Shown here piece by piece: positions 26,586 through 37,773 of a DNA stretch of 64,000 bases; the stretch's first letter is position 1, and each line of letters opens with the position of its first letter. A model generated the notes under the pieces. It was not told the origin of the DNA, did not search any database, and saw only the letters and a program-made list of their open reading frames with translations. The stretch is from NCBI RefSeq assembly GCF_009746715.1, contig NZ_VRKW01000014.1:32259-96258 (forward strand), read 5' to 3'. The stretch is from Ketobacter sp. MCCC 1A13808. GTDB taxonomy: Bacteria; Pseudomonadota; Gammaproteobacteria; Pseudomonadales; Ketobacteraceae. The translations under genes were made by a program, and so were the position numbers.

Positions 26586-27833
26586 ATGGAACCAACGCAA
26601 CAAAATCAATCTGCATCGAATTGGCACCGCTGGGTCAAGCGAGGGCTTATTCTTTTGTTGGTTTTTGCGTCAGGTTGGTGGGCTGCGTGGACCTTTCCGG
26701 GCTTGCAACCGTACGCAGCCGGATCCAATGTCGGCTCCTCATATAGCGGTGATCAAGCTGTGGAGAATGGCGCGGTATCCGCAAGCAATCAATCCAATAG
26801 GCTGCGCCACGGAATAGAGCAAAATCGATTTCAGAGGTTATTGACTGGCAACCGGATTGAAGCGGTTATCGGCTTTTTGGATTCGCTTCCGGCGGACGCT
26901 TCTGAAATGGTTTGGGCCGAACCATTGTTACAGCAGCATCTTTTGCATCTGATGCAGAAACAGCAATGGAAAGATCTGGATGCCTGGATCGAGGCATTGT
27001 TGCAGATGAACGGAGACAATACCCTATATCAGGATCTTGCCGTGGATTCTGCACTGGTTCGCGGCGACCGTTTGGCCGCGATAACGGAGCTTTTTATCGC
27101 TTATGATTCGGCGCTGGGTGAACAGCGTCGGCAAGCATGCAGGCAGCGCATTGACACATTGTTGCTGAATGCGTTTCAAGAGGCGCAGTCAGAAACACCG
27201 GACACTTTAAATCAAAATCAGTCGTTGATAGAGCTGCTGCGTTTTGCATTAGAAAAACAGCCGGACTATCCACCGTTTGGTTTAATGATGGCGGATGCGT
27301 TAGCGCAGTCCGGAGAATTAAATGAGGCCCTGTATCAGGTGCAGTTGCTCCCGTATAGCGAAGCGCATCAGGCACAGGTGGACGCCAGAATTTTGCAACT
27401 GGAACAAGCCATTGCCAACCGCGATCGTAGCCGCAGTGGTATACCCTTGTATCGCAACGCCGACCACTTTGTGGTGAAAGTCGTTTTTGATGGTCGGGTG
27501 GAGCTTGAGCTTATGATTGATACCGGCGCCAGTATTACTGCGTTGACGCCTTCCGCCATCGCCCGCTTGCAGGGGGGCACTAATCTCATCGATACGGGGC
27601 AACGTTTACAGGTGCATACCGCCAACGGTCAAGTGGCGGCATCGCTGTTCACAATTGATTCCATGCAGATTGAAGATCAGGTGCAACACGACGTTAATAT
27701 TATCGAAGTAAACCTGAGTAACGATGAAGTGGATGGTTTGCTGGGTATGAACTTTCTGGGTCGGTATGCCTTCTCGATTGATCAGAATATGGCACGGCTG
27801 TACCTGGCCGAAAGCCGGGTAAACGGGCGTTAG
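26586..27833 (+). CDS. Membrane-anchored retropepsin-like aspartic protease
   Basis: About 415 residues from the ATG at 26586 (AGGA upstream). One N-terminal membrane anchor (about residues 20-42) is followed by a helical TPR-like region (residues 75-270). The C-terminal retroviral-type aspartic protease domain (about 295-410) has the active-site triad MIDTGASITALT, the flap-like NGQVAASLF and the closing GLLGMNFLGRYAF. Bacterial enzymes of this type (TIGR02281 / gag-asp protease) act as dimers; natural substrates are largely unknown. The first 24 in-frame codons upstream of the chosen start lack a ribosome binding site. It stands alone between mscS and the GGDEF-EAL gene. Confidence 0.82.
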   Translation: MEPTQQNQSASNWHRWVKRGLILLLVFASGWWAAWTFPGLQPYAAGSNVGSSYSGDQAVENGAVSASNQSNRLRHGIEQNRFQRLLTGNRIEAVIGFLDSLPADASEMVWAEPLLQQHLLHLMQKQQWKDLDAWIEALLQMNGDNTLYQDLAVDSALVRGDRLAAITELFIAYDSALGEQRRQACRQRIDTLLLNAFQEAQSETPDTLNQNQSLIELLRFALEKQPDYPPFGLMMADALAQSGELNEALYQVQLLPYSEAHQAQVDARILQLEQAIANRDRSRSGIPLYRNADHFVVKVVFDGRVELELMIDTGASITALTPSAIARLQGGTNLIDTGQRLQVHTANGQVAASLFTIDSMQIEDQVQHDVNIIEVNLSNDEVDGLLGMNFLGRYAFSIDQNMARLYLAESRVNGR

Positions 27834-27956
27834 CCCGGCCCGGAATAGGAACGGCGGTTACAGTTCGTTAACAGTTAACAGTATCTGTAACAGCGGCGTG
27901 TAAATTCATATCATCGTCTATACTGAGATTTGCATAGTTGATTTGCCTCAGAGTAT

Positions 27957-30200
27957 ATGTCGAATACATTCACATCACCGGTCATTGCTGCGTCCAACCC
28001 TTTGGTGGACACCTATATAGCTCTTTCAAAGTCGGAGCTAATTTGGAAAGCGAACCTGAACAGTGCCTTAAGTCATATTGCCCGTACTTGTGCCGGTGTG
28101 ATGGATGTAGAGCGCGTTAGTGTTTGGCAGTTGAATAGCAGCCAAACCGAGTTAGTTTGCCTGTGTCTGTTTCAGGGTGACGGTAATGCAATTGAGCAAG
28201 GTGTGGTGTTGGCCTCAAGTGAATACCCCCGTTATTTTAGCGCGTTGGCAGCGGAGCGTGTAATTGACGCGAACCAGGCGCAAACGGATTCCCGTACCAA
28301 TGAGTTCAGCGATGCTTACCTGCGACCGCTGGACATTCAATCTATGTTGGACGCCACATTGCGGTCGGAAGGGCATACCCAAGGCGTCTTGTGTTTTGAG
28401 CAGCAGGTGCGCCATCGCGACTGGAGTGATGAAGAGAAAATATTTGCTGCCTCGATAGCCGATATGATCTCGCAGCTGATGATGCTGAATTCCTATCGTG
28501 ACCGGGAATTGCGTTTTCGCACCTTGTTTGAAGGCACGCTGGATGCTGTGATGGTGATCCGCGATTTTGAAATTTGCGAGTGCAACCCTTCGATGTTGAC
28601 GATGTTCGGCTCCTCCCGTGAACAACTGATGGACTCGTCACTGTCAAAGTTGTCGCCACTGTCGCAGCCGGATGGGCGACATTCCGAGCACCAGATTGAA
28701 ACCAGAATCAAAGCCGCACTGAACGGCACCCGGCAGCAATTTGAATGGAATTTTCATCGCATGGATGGAACCTCGTTTCATGCCGAAGTGGGTTTAAACT
28801 TTTTGCAGCTCGGGGATATGAAATGCGTATTGGGTACGATTCGGGATGTCAGCGACCGCAAGCAGGCAGAAGCCGCGTTGGTCGAATCGCAAAAACAGTT
28901 GGCTTTTCGAACCAGTCACGATGCCTTAACCGAATTACCGAATCGCGATTCTTTGCATGAGAACGGCGCCAGTCTGTTGATCGATGCAAAGCGGTCCGGA
29001 CAAAACGTCGCTGTACTATTGCTGGATCTGAATCGGTTTAAAGACGTCAACGATACCCTGGGGCATCGGATTGGCGATTTTATTTTGCAGAAGGTGGCGC
29101 GCAGATTGCTGACGGCGTTGCAGAAAAGCAATACCAAATCCCAGTTATATCGTCTGGGTGGTGACGAGTTCGCCGTGATCCAATACGGCATCGTCGATCA
29201 GCAATCGATAATGGCGTTGGTCAGCACGGTCAACAAAGAGCTGAAGATGCCGATGGAAGTCGAGGGCATGTTTCTTGAAATGGGTGCGAGCATTGGCGTT
29301 GCTCTGTATCCGGAGCACGGGGATTCCAGCCATGCTTTGCTGCGTTGCGCAGATGTGGCGATGTATCACGCCAAGACCCACGGTGAAACCTGCAGTTTTT
29401 ACAGTAACGAACTGGATTCTCACAGCACCCGCCGGTTAACCATGCTGGCTGATCTGGGTACGGCCATTCGTGAAAACCAGCTGCAACTTTATTACCAACC
29501 CCGTATCGATATTAAAACCGGCGCCTGTAACGGCTGCGAAGCACTGTTACGATGGGATCATCCGCTGCACGGCATGGTGCCGCCGGCGGATTTTATTCCG
29601 TTGGCAGAAATGACGGAAATTATACATCCACTGAGTTTGTGGGTGCTGACTTCGGCCATGAAACAAATTCGTAGCTGGATGGACCAGGGCAAGGAGATTG
29701 CGATTGCGGTGAACCTGTCAGCGCGAAATCTGATAGACATCCATTGCCCATCGCAAGTAAAAAGCCTGCTTGAAGAATTCGACGTACCCCATCGCTTACT
29801 TGAAATTGAAATTACCGAAAGCGCATTGATTACCGACCCACATCGCGCCATGCAAGTGGTGGAGGAATTTCATAAGTTGGGTATTCATCTGGCCATTGAT
29901 GATTTCGGTACCGGATATTCGTCCATGAGTTACCTGAAGCGATTGCCGATCCAAACACTGAAAATTGATCGTTCATTCGTGAAAGATATGTTGTCAGATG
30001 ATGCCGATGCGGTAATCGTTCGTTCCACCATCGGGCTGGCCCACAGCTTCGGTTTGAATGTGGTGGCTGAAGGGGTGGAAGATGAGCCGACCCTGATGGT
30101 GCTGCGTAATCTGCAATGCGAACAGGCGCAAGGCTACCATATTTGTCGACCGGTTCCCGTTGCTGACTTTGATGCCTGGTACGACGCCCGTCTGAATTAA
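27957..30200 (+). CDS. GAF-PAS-GGDEF-EAL cyclic di-GMP enzyme
   Basis: A 747-residue soluble protein. The domains in order are GAF (about 20-175), PAS/PAC (about 185-300, ending TIRDVSDRKQAE), GGDEF (about 315-475, motif RLGGDEFAV) and EAL (about 490-745). The EAL domain keeps the catalytic set: EALLRW, NLSARN, EITESAL, IDDFGTGYSS, LKIDRSFV and AEGVED. The GGDEF motif is intact but no RxxD inhibitory site precedes it. The protein could therefore both make and break c-di-GMP, or use the GGDEF domain as a GTP-sensing module. It sits directly upstream of dprA but with a 76-bp gap, and is probably its own unit. Confidence 0.92.
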   Translation: MSNTFTSPVIAASNPLVDTYIALSKSELIWKANLNSALSHIARTCAGVMDVERVSVWQLNSSQTELVCLCLFQGDGNAIEQGVVLASSEYPRYFSALAAERVIDANQAQTDSRTNEFSDAYLRPLDIQSMLDATLRSEGHTQGVLCFEQQVRHRDWSDEEKIFAASIADMISQLMMLNSYRDRELRFRTLFEGTLDAVMVIRDFEICECNPSMLTMFGSSREQLMDSSLSKLSPLSQPDGRHSEHQIETRIKAALNGTRQQFEWNFHRMDGTSFHAEVGLNFLQLGDMKCVLGTIRDVSDRKQAEAALVESQKQLAFRTSHDALTELPNRDSLHENGASLLIDAKRSGQNVAVLLLDLNRFKDVNDTLGHRIGDFILQKVARRLLTALQKSNTKSQLYRLGGDEFAVIQYGIVDQQSIMALVSTVNKELKMPMEVEGMFLEMGASIGVALYPEHGDSSHALLRCADVAMYHAKTHGETCSFYSNELDSHSTRRLTMLADLGTAIRENQLQLYYQPRIDIKTGACNGCEALLRWDHPLHGMVPPADFIPLAEMTEIIHPLSLWVLTSAMKQIRSWMDQGKEIAIAVNLSARNLIDIHCPSQVKSLLEEFDVPHRLLEIEITESALITDPHRAMQVVEEFHKLGIHLAIDDFGTGYSSMSYLKRLPIQTLKIDRSFVKDMLSDDADAVIVRSTIGLAHSFGLNVVAEGVEDEPTLMVLRNLQCEQAQGYHICRPVPVADFDAWYDARLN

Positions 30201-30276
30201 GAATTTTCTGTGAATTTTTTAAGTTGATACTGTCTGTATAGCATCATTCGGGACTTGATTTGCGTGAAGGATCACC

Positions 30277-31407
30277 ATGTTTCTAGAAGAGCTACCTTAT
30301 TGGCTTGCGCTATGGCGCATTAAAGGCATCGGCTCCAGCCATTTCCGTCTTATTACTGAACGTTTTGGCAGCATGCTGACGTTTTTCTCACAAACACCGG
30401 ACCAATTACGGTTGATGGGTTTCAAACAGGCCCAGTGCGCCCAAATTACCGGTTTTCAGGCGGGCACGGAGCGGCGTCTCGGTGCTGGAGTCAGTGCAGA
30501 CCTGGACTGGCAGGACGCCAGCAACCAGCATCATATTCTGACCTGGGCCAGTGACGATTACCCGCCTTTGTTGCGTGAAATCGCCGGTGCCCCGCCGGTG
30601 CTGTTTGTCCGCGGCGACGTGGCGAGCCTGACAATGCCGCAGATTGCGATTGTCGGCAGTCGCCATTGCAGTCGCAAAGGGCGCAAATTGGCAGAGGATT
30701 TTGCGGAGTGTTTTTCCGCCCATGGTTTTATCACCACCAGTGGGCTGGCGTTGGGCATCGACGCTGCAGCGCACACCGGCGCCCTCAAAAGTGGTGGTCA
30801 GACCATTGCGGTTTTAGCCCATGGGCTCGACACTCTTTACCCTGCGCGCAACAGGGTATTGGGCGAGGGTATACCCGCTCAGGGGGCGCTGGTGTCCGAA
30901 TTTCCCATCGGCGTGCAACCGCGCCCTGAGTTCTTCCCCCGTCGAAACCGTATTATCAGCGGGCTCAGTCTGGGTGTGCTGGTGGTGGAGGCGGCGCTCA
31001 AAAGCGGTTCATTGATTACGGCTAATGAGGCGGTCGATCAGGGACGGGAAGTGTTTGCGATTCCGGGTTCAATACACGATCCGCTGGTAAAAGGCTGCCA
31101 TGCGCTGATCCGCAACGGTGCCAAGCTGGTGGAAACCGCAGACCAGATCGTAGAAGAGCTGATGCCATTATTAGGTTATGTTCATCAACAGAGTCTTTTT
31201 CCTCTGCAAGCAGACGAAATGGCTCATAAGTTCGATAAAAGTTCACCAGAAGGCCGCTTGTTGGCCGCACTGCAATTCGATGCTGCCAATGTGGACCAAC
31301 TTGTCGGTCTCACCGGGATGTCGGTAGCGGATGTCAATTCTACCCTGATTATGTTGGAGCTGGAGGGGGTAGTGGCGCAGGAACAAGGCGGTTATAGCCG
31401 CATCTGA
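30277..31407 (+). CDS. dprA: DNA processing protein DprA (Smf)
   Basis: A 376-residue DprA. The N-terminal helical region (1-100) is followed by the Rossmann-like core with IAIVGSRHCSRKG, SGLALGIDAAAH, FFPRRNRIISGLS and the ENEAV-like ITANEAVDQGREVFAIPG. A C-terminal winged helix (from about 310) completes it. DprA loads RecA on incoming single-stranded DNA during natural transformation. Its presence alone does not show competence, as the gene is widely kept in non-competent bacteria. The ribosome binding site is AAGGATCACC. purE begins 84 bp downstream. Confidence 0.94.
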   Translation: MFLEELPYWLALWRIKGIGSSHFRLITERFGSMLTFFSQTPDQLRLMGFKQAQCAQITGFQAGTERRLGAGVSADLDWQDASNQHHILTWASDDYPPLLREIAGAPPVLFVRGDVASLTMPQIAIVGSRHCSRKGRKLAEDFAECFSAHGFITTSGLALGIDAAAHTGALKSGGQTIAVLAHGLDTLYPARNRVLGEGIPAQGALVSEFPIGVQPRPEFFPRRNRIISGLSLGVLVVEAALKSGSLITANEAVDQGREVFAIPGSIHDPLVKGCHALIRNGAKLVETADQIVEELMPLLGYVHQQSLFPLQADEMAHKFDKSSPEGRLLAALQFDAANVDQLVGLTGMSVADVNSTLIMLELEGVVAQEQGGYSRI

Positions 31408-31491
31408 CTTGCAACCGGACGCCAGCTGCGGTAACTTCGCCGCCTCATTTCCATACCATAACCGTAGCGGCATTTATAGTGAGGTTCCATT

Positions 31492-32001
31492 ATGTCTAAG
31501 CCCTTTGTAGCCATCCTGATGGGATCGGATTCCGACCTTCCCCAAGTCGAACCAGCCCTTGATACATTAACCAAGCTCAAAATCGGGTTCGAAGTGAAGG
31601 TGACGTCCGCTCACCGAACTCCTCAAATCACCCATGATTACGTTAAAGACGCCGATAAGCGCGGTTGTAGCGTGTTTATTTGTGCTGCCGGCATGGCTGC
31701 TCACTTGGCGGGTGCGGTTGCCGCAGCCACGGTTAAGCCGGTGATCGGTATCCCCATTAATGCTTCAATGAACGGCCTGGATTCCTTGTTGTCTACCGTA
31801 CAAATGCCTGGCGGCATACCGGTTGCGACGGTGGCGATCGGCAAGGCCGGTGCGAAAAATGCCGCCTATCTGGCCGGGCAGATGATGTCACTGGCGGACG
31901 CGGATTTGGCACAGCGTCTGAAAGACGATCGTGCGGCAAACGCCCGCGCAGTACAGGAAAAAGACGCAGCACTGCAGGCGCGCCTGGCTCAGAAAGACTG
32001 A
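31492..32001 (+). CDS. purE: N5-carboxyaminoimidazole ribonucleotide mutase
   Basis: A 169-residue PurE class I with the substrate loop MGSDSDLPQ near residue 10, the SAHRTPQ motif and the conserved GMAAHLAGAVAA. It converts N5-CAIR to CAIR in de novo purine synthesis. Class I enzymes need PurK, which is usually encoded next to purE; no purK is found in this window, and tsaC follows instead after 10 bp. The ribosome binding site GAGG is seven bases before the ATG. Length is normal. Confidence 0.95.
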   Translation: MSKPFVAILMGSDSDLPQVEPALDTLTKLKIGFEVKVTSAHRTPQITHDYVKDADKRGCSVFICAAGMAAHLAGAVAAATVKPVIGIPINASMNGLDSLLSTVQMPGGIPVATVAIGKAGAKNAAYLAGQMMSLADADLAQRLKDDRAANARAVQEKDAALQARLAQKD

Positions 32002-32011
32002 GTAATCACTC

Positions 32012-33528
<1,517 letters not shown>

Positions 33529-33545
33529 AGGAACGAAGTACTTCC

Positions 33546-34364
33546 ATGAGTGTTGAACCTTATGCCGTAATGGGCAACCCGATCAAACACAGCCGCTCCC
33601 CCCATATCCATAAAGCGTTTGCCATGCAAACAGATCAGGAAATCAGTTACACCAGCATCCTGGTACCGGAGGACGATTTTCAGGCGGCAGTGCGCCGCTT
33701 TTTTGCTGAGGGCGGAAAAGGGCTCAATATTACGGTGCCTTTTAAGCAGCAAGCCTATGAAATATCAGACGAATTGAGTGAGCGGGCGCAACGGGCAAAA
33801 GCGGTTAACACGTTGATTTTGCGCAGTGACGGTTGCCTGGTTGGAGATAACACAGACGGCATCGGTATGGTGAGGGACATCATGCACAATCATGATGGCC
33901 GGTTAGCCAACAAAAAAATATTGGTGGTGGGTGCCGGGGGCGCTGTGCGAGGCGTATTGGCACCGTTACTGGCAGAAAACCCGGCTTTGCTGGTGATCTG
34001 TAACCGTACTGCGGAAAAAGCCTTTCATCTGGCGGAAGAATTTCAGCACCTGGGCCGTATCGAGGCACAGCCAATAAGTAAGCTGAATCACACTTTTAAC
34101 TGGGTTATCAACGGCACCGCTGCCAGTTTGGCCGGTGAAGTGCCGCCGTTACCGGAGCACCTGTTCGAAGCCCATGGTCGGGCGTATGACATGATGTACA
34201 GCAAGCAGCAAACGCCGTTTAATGCCTGGGCATTGCAGCACGGGGCAGAAAAAGCCTACGACGGTCTGGGTATGCTGGTGGAGCAGGCAGCCGAGTCGTT
34301 CCGTTTATGGCGGGGTGTCATGCCCTCTACCGCTTCAGTCATTGCTGATATGCGAGCGGCTTAA
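33546..34364 (+). CDS. aroE: Shikimate dehydrogenase
   Basis: About 272 residues. The substrate site is GNPIKHSRSPHIHKAF, the catalytic Lys lies in NITVPFKQQAYE, and NTDGIGMVRD and the dinucleotide motif VVGAGGAVRGVL are present. It reduces 3-dehydroshikimate to shikimate with NADPH. Two starts are possible. ATG 33546 gives the standard N-terminus. ATG 33525 overlaps the hemF stop (ATGA), would be coupled, and adds seven residues. I favour the former by family length, with reservation. The 3' end overlaps the convergent DUF1287 gene by 30 bp. Confidence 0.94.
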   Translation: MSVEPYAVMGNPIKHSRSPHIHKAFAMQTDQEISYTSILVPEDDFQAAVRRFFAEGGKGLNITVPFKQQAYEISDELSERAQRAKAVNTLILRSDGCLVGDNTDGIGMVRDIMHNHDGRLANKKILVVGAGGAVRGVLAPLLAENPALLVICNRTAEKAFHLAEEFQHLGRIEAQPISKLNHTFNWVINGTAASLAGEVPPLPEHLFEAHGRAYDMMYSKQQTPFNAWALQHGAEKAYDGLGMLVEQAAESFRLWRGVMPSTASVIADMRAA

Positions 34365-35123
34365 CGGTACCTCCGGCAACGACACGGGCTGAAAAGCCTC
34401 TTCCAGCAAAGGCCAGGTCTTGATTTCTAGGTTATCGGTTTCCAGCGTATCGGCGGCAGTGCCATCCCCGGCCTGCATCGTTTCCGGCTGCACCGTTAGC
34501 GTCGGGTCAAAGCGATAATGCCCCGTAATATCAAAATCAAATAACATGTCTTCCAGTTGCGGACCGCGGCCGATATTGTGAACGATCAGCGGTTCCCCGG
34601 TTTTCGGCAACGTCTGGTTGGTGACAATACCGATGTGCGGTAGGTTGCCAGGTAACATCCAGGTGACGATGTCGCCGGGATGGTAATCCTTATACGCTTC
34701 GCTTATGGGCAACACTTTACCGTGGCGGGTGAAATAGGCTTGCAGGTTGGGCACCCGGCGGTGGTCGATGTTGCTATCGGGTTTGTTCATACCCCAGATT
34801 CGATGTGAAGGATAGGCTTCGAAATCCAGCTTCATATCCTCGTGCACGAGTTGTTGTAAATCCACTCCAAGTTGGCGGTAACTGCGAATAATCACATCGC
34901 TGCAGACACCGATGTTTGCGGGTACGTCGCCGCCTGGGTAGGGGATAGAGCGATAGGCGCCGTCATAGGTGACCTGATGCCGGGTGCGTTCGATGGCAGC
35001 AGTAACCAGGCTGTTCTCAAATTCGCTCTCGTCGACATTTGCTGCATAGAGGTAAAGCGGGAACAACAAGCACAGTGAAAAGGCGGCGCTCAACCCTCTT
35101 GCGCAGAGCGGTAGTTTGGACAT
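34335..35123 (-). CDS. DUF1287 secreted protein
   Basis: About 262 residues from the ATG at 35123, where GGAGG stands six bases upstream. The first 28 residues are a signal peptide (LCARGLSAAFSLCLLFPLYLY, cut near AAN). The DUF1287 domain covers about residues 30-205 and contains the NlpC/P60-like features GVCSDVIIRSYR (a cysteine), HPGDIVTWMLPG and HIGIV. DUF1287 proteins are thought to be related to NlpC/P60 papain-fold hydrolases; the activity is unproven. A C-terminal tail of about 55 residues rich in Thr, Glu and Pro is extra. It overlaps aroE tail to tail by 30 bp. Confidence 0.83.
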   Translation of the reverse strand: MSKLPLCARGLSAAFSLCLLFPLYLYAANVDESEFENSLVTAAIERTRHQVTYDGAYRSIPYPGGDVPANIGVCSDVIIRSYRQLGVDLQQLVHEDMKLDFEAYPSHRIWGMNKPDSNIDHRRVPNLQAYFTRHGKVLPISEAYKDYHPGDIVTWMLPGNLPHIGIVTNQTLPKTGEPLIVHNIGRGPQLEDMLFDFDITGHYRFDPTLTVQPETMQAGDGTAADTLETDNLEIKTWPLLEEAFQPVSLPEVPLSRSHISND

Positions 35124-35587
35124 TGATCCTCCATGACAGGACAGGCATTCACAGGTAGATTCGGGCTGCAACCATAGCACTTCAGGGTCCTGGCGGGTAG
35201 TGGCAAACCGGGGGTCACTTGTATTAGCGCACCTCAGTGAAGCCGTCCGCCGGGGCACAGCCGGTTTCCTCTTCGTTGGTTTATAGCGCCATTATGGTGC
35301 ATCGTAAGATGGCCCTGCCGACCCTCTATTTACTCTTGTTGCTGGCTATATAGGCTTTTTATATCAATGAATTAGCGCTTATCCAGCGGCGTTGCCCCGG
35401 GTTCTGGCACGCCAAGTGCGTAGCTCCAATAGAGAGGTTATAACCGGTTAATACAAGTGACCGACGACGGCTTTGGAATCCATTCAGCTACAGCAACAAG
35501 CAATCAGTGAAAGTCTGAATGACAGACCAATCCGATGCAGTCAGCTTGTCATAGCAGGTTATAACATTCAATTATCTAGGGAGCGCA
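35124..35587. other. 464-bp intergenic region with a distant inverted repeat
   Basis: No coding frame is convincing here. It must carry the promoters of the divergent DUF1287 gene and fdxA. A 14-bp perfect inverted repeat is present: GGTCACTTGTATTA at 35213-35226 and TAATACAAGTGACC at 35449-35462, with 222 bp between. The arms do not extend outward and no target duplication flanks them. The DNA is AT-richer close to fdxA. Confidence 0.5.
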
Positions 35588-35917
35588 ATGATCATGACCT
35601 TTGTCGTTACTGAAAACTGTATCAAGTGCAAGTACACCGATTGCGTGGAGGTGTGCCCGGTGGATTGTTTTTACGAGGGACCGAACTTTCTGGTTATTCA
35701 TCCGGATGAGTGCATCGATTGCGCGTTGTGCGAGCCGGAGTGTCCTGCCAATGCGATTTATGCAGAAGATGAGTTACCCGAGGACCAATTGGAATTCATT
35801 GGGATAAACGCGGAGCTGGCGCAAAGCTGGCCCAATCTTGCGGAAAGGAAAGATCCGTTACCGGATGCGGACGATTGGGATGGAGTGGAAGCCAAAGCCC
35901 TGCAACTAGTACGTTAG
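35588..35917 (+). CDS. fdxA: Seven-iron ferredoxin FdxA
   Basis: A 107-109-residue ferredoxin. The N-terminal half has cysteines for one 3Fe-4S and one 4Fe-4S cluster ([17 protein letters not shown] and [12 protein letters not shown]). The C-terminal extension ending in [17 protein letters not shown] is typical of the Azotobacter FdI/FdxA type. It is a cytosolic low-potential electron carrier. Translation starts at ATG 35588 or ATG 35594; the site AGGGAG is four and ten bases away respectively, and the second gives the usual MTFVV start. It stands alone before an MFS gene. Confidence 0.94.
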   Translation: MIMTFVVTENCIKCKYTDCVEVCPVDCFYEGPNFLVIHPDECIDCALCEPECPANAIYAEDELPEDQLEFIGINAELAQSWPNLAERKDPLPDADDWDGVEAKALQLVR

Positions 35918-35979
35918 ATTCAGGATTGTCGTACATTTGCTGTTAAAATTTGATCTGTTTTTAACGACGGATCCTATAA

Positions 35980-37194
35980 ATGGTGTGGCACAAACAATCA
36001 GCTTTACTAACCGGAATGATGGCGACGTTAGCAGGTATCGGGTTGTCGCGTTTTGCCTATACCCCTTTAATTCCGGTTTTGATCGAACAACACTGGTTTG
36101 GTGCCAGTGATGCCGCGTATATCGGTGCAGCCAATTTGCTGGGCTATCTGATCGGGGCATTGTCGGCTCACCCCCTGACGGAACGCTTTTCTTATCGTTG
36201 GGTTTTGTCGATCGCCTTTGTGGTGGTAGCCCTCAGCTTTTTGTTGTGTGCCGGTCCATTTGGCTTTGCCTGGTTTTTTATCTGGCGTTTATTGTCGGGG
36301 GTCGCGGGCGCGATTCTTGTAGTGGCCGGGCCTTCCATGGCGTTGGCTGCAACCCCGGCGGAGCAGCGCACCACCATGAGTATCAAGGTTTTCACCGGCA
36401 TCGGAGTCGGCGCTATGCTCTCGGCCACGGTGATTCCTGCTTTGCTGGAAGTCAGCTTGACCGCCACCTGGATTGCACTGGGGGTGGTCAGTTTGCTGGT
36501 GGGTGTAATCGGCATTGGCGGTTTATTAACACTGGGTTCCGCTCACCATCACAACGAGGCAAACCCCGGCGCACAAGTTGAGGATGGAGGTCAGGCAAAC
36601 ATCGGCGTTTACCCTGCGCTGGTGGTGTGGCTGGTGATCGCCGCGTATGGTCTGGATGCGGCGGGCTTTGTTCCCCACACGCTATTCTGGGTCGACTACC
36701 TGGCAAGGGAGCAGGCGCTCGGCCAACACGCAGGCTCGGTGCAGTGGGGCTTGTTCGGTCTGGGCGCCGTGCTGGGGCCGTTGCTGGCGGGGTTTTTCGC
36801 AAACCGGATCGGCTGTCATCGGGGGTTGATGCTGGCCTATTCTGCCAAAGCACTGGCGGTGGCGATTCCTCTTATTTCGGTGACCTTAGTGTTTCGCTCC
36901 CTATCATCGTTTATTTTTGGCGCGATGGTGCCTTGTTTGGTGGCGCTGACGTCCGGTCGTTTGGCGGAACTGGTGGGGCCGGTGCAACACAAGCGGGTGT
37001 GGGGACAGGCCACGGCCGCCTTTGCGGCGGCACAGGCCGTGGCCGGATACGGCATGTCGGCGCTCTATGATTTATGGGGAACCCATTATCCCTTATTCGC
37101 CATAGGCAGTAGTTTGTTGCTGTGCTGCGCCGCGTTGATCTGGTTGAGCCAGCGCGTGTTGCTGACAAACCATGCCTTGCCGCAAGTCAGATAA
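35980..37194 (+). CDS. YbfB/YjiJ-type MFS transporter
   Basis: A 404-residue protein with twelve predicted membrane helices. The N-terminus GIGLSRFAYTPLIPVL is characteristic of the YbfB/YjiJ family of major facilitator proteins. A cytoplasmic loop between helices 6 and 7 (about residues 185-205, His/Asn rich) divides the two halves. Substrate is unknown for the family. It overlaps the convergent exporter gene at 37187 by 8 bp. No regulator is adjacent. Confidence 0.87.
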   Translation: MVWHKQSALLTGMMATLAGIGLSRFAYTPLIPVLIEQHWFGASDAAYIGAANLLGYLIGALSAHPLTERFSYRWVLSIAFVVVALSFLLCAGPFGFAWFFIWRLLSGVAGAILVVAGPSMALAATPAEQRTTMSIKVFTGIGVGAMLSATVIPALLEVSLTATWIALGVVSLLVGVIGIGGLLTLGSAHHHNEANPGAQVEDGGQANIGVYPALVVWLVIAAYGLDAAGFVPHTLFWVDYLAREQALGQHAGSVQWGLFGLGAVLGPLLAGFFANRIGCHRGLMLAYSAKALAVAIPLISVTLVFRSLSSFIFGAMVPCLVALTSGRLAELVGPVQHKRVWGQATAAFAAAQAVAGYGMSALYDLWGTHYPLFAIGSSLLLCCAALIWLSQRVLLTNHALPQVR

Positions 37195-37741
37195 CCAGGC
37201 TCGCGATGCCTACGGCAATGAATGTAAAGGCGGCCAGAATATTGGCCAGCTTCAGCGGTATCCGCCGCATCAGGTAATCCCCTGCCAGCACCACCGGAAC
37301 ATTGGCCAGTAGCATGCCGAGGGTGGTGCCGATCGTAACAAGGACGACGGAATTGAACTGAGCGCCGAGCAATACGGTGGCGATCTGGGTTTTATCGCCA
37401 ATTTCGGCGACAAAAAACAACAGGGTTGAAGCCACAAAGGCGCCGTATTTCTGCAGCGGCGATTCGGCGCTGTCATCTTTATCCGGTACTAACAACCACA
37501 GACCCAATAGCACGAAGCTGGCACCTATCAGCCAGCGGCCCAGGTCCCCTTGCAGGTATTGGGTAATCCAGTCGCCCAGCCAGGCGGAAACCCCATGGTT
37601 AAGCAGTGTCGCAACCAGGATGCCCATTATGATGGCCCATTTGTTTCGGAATTTGGTGGTGAGGAAAAGTGAAAGGAGTTGGGTTTTATCACCGATTTCG
37701 GCGAGTGCGACGGTGCTGGTGGAGATGAGTAATGCTTCCAT
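37187..37741 (-). CDS. mneA: UPF0016/GDT1 family manganese exporter (MneA-like)
   Basis: A 184-residue inner-membrane protein with about six helices arranged as an inverted duplication. Each half has the family motif EIGDKTQ (about residues 16-22 and 112-118), which binds the cation. UPF0016 proteins such as MneA of Vibrio export Mn2+. A yybP-ykoY manganese riboswitch lies directly upstream, which strongly supports this function here. GGAG stands seven bases before the ATG at 37741. The symbol is given by family and riboswitch context. Confidence 0.9.
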   Translation of the reverse strand: MEALLISTSTVALAEIGDKTQLLSLFLTTKFRNKWAIIMGILVATLLNHGVSAWLGDWITQYLQGDLGRWLIGASFVLLGLWLLVPDKDDSAESPLQKYGAFVASTLLFFVAEIGDKTQIATVLLGAQFNSVVLVTIGTTLGMLLANVPVVLAGDYLMRRIPLKLANILAAFTFIAVGIASLVI

Positions 37742-37773
37742 GAAATAACTCCGGTGGGATGGCTAAGAACAGT

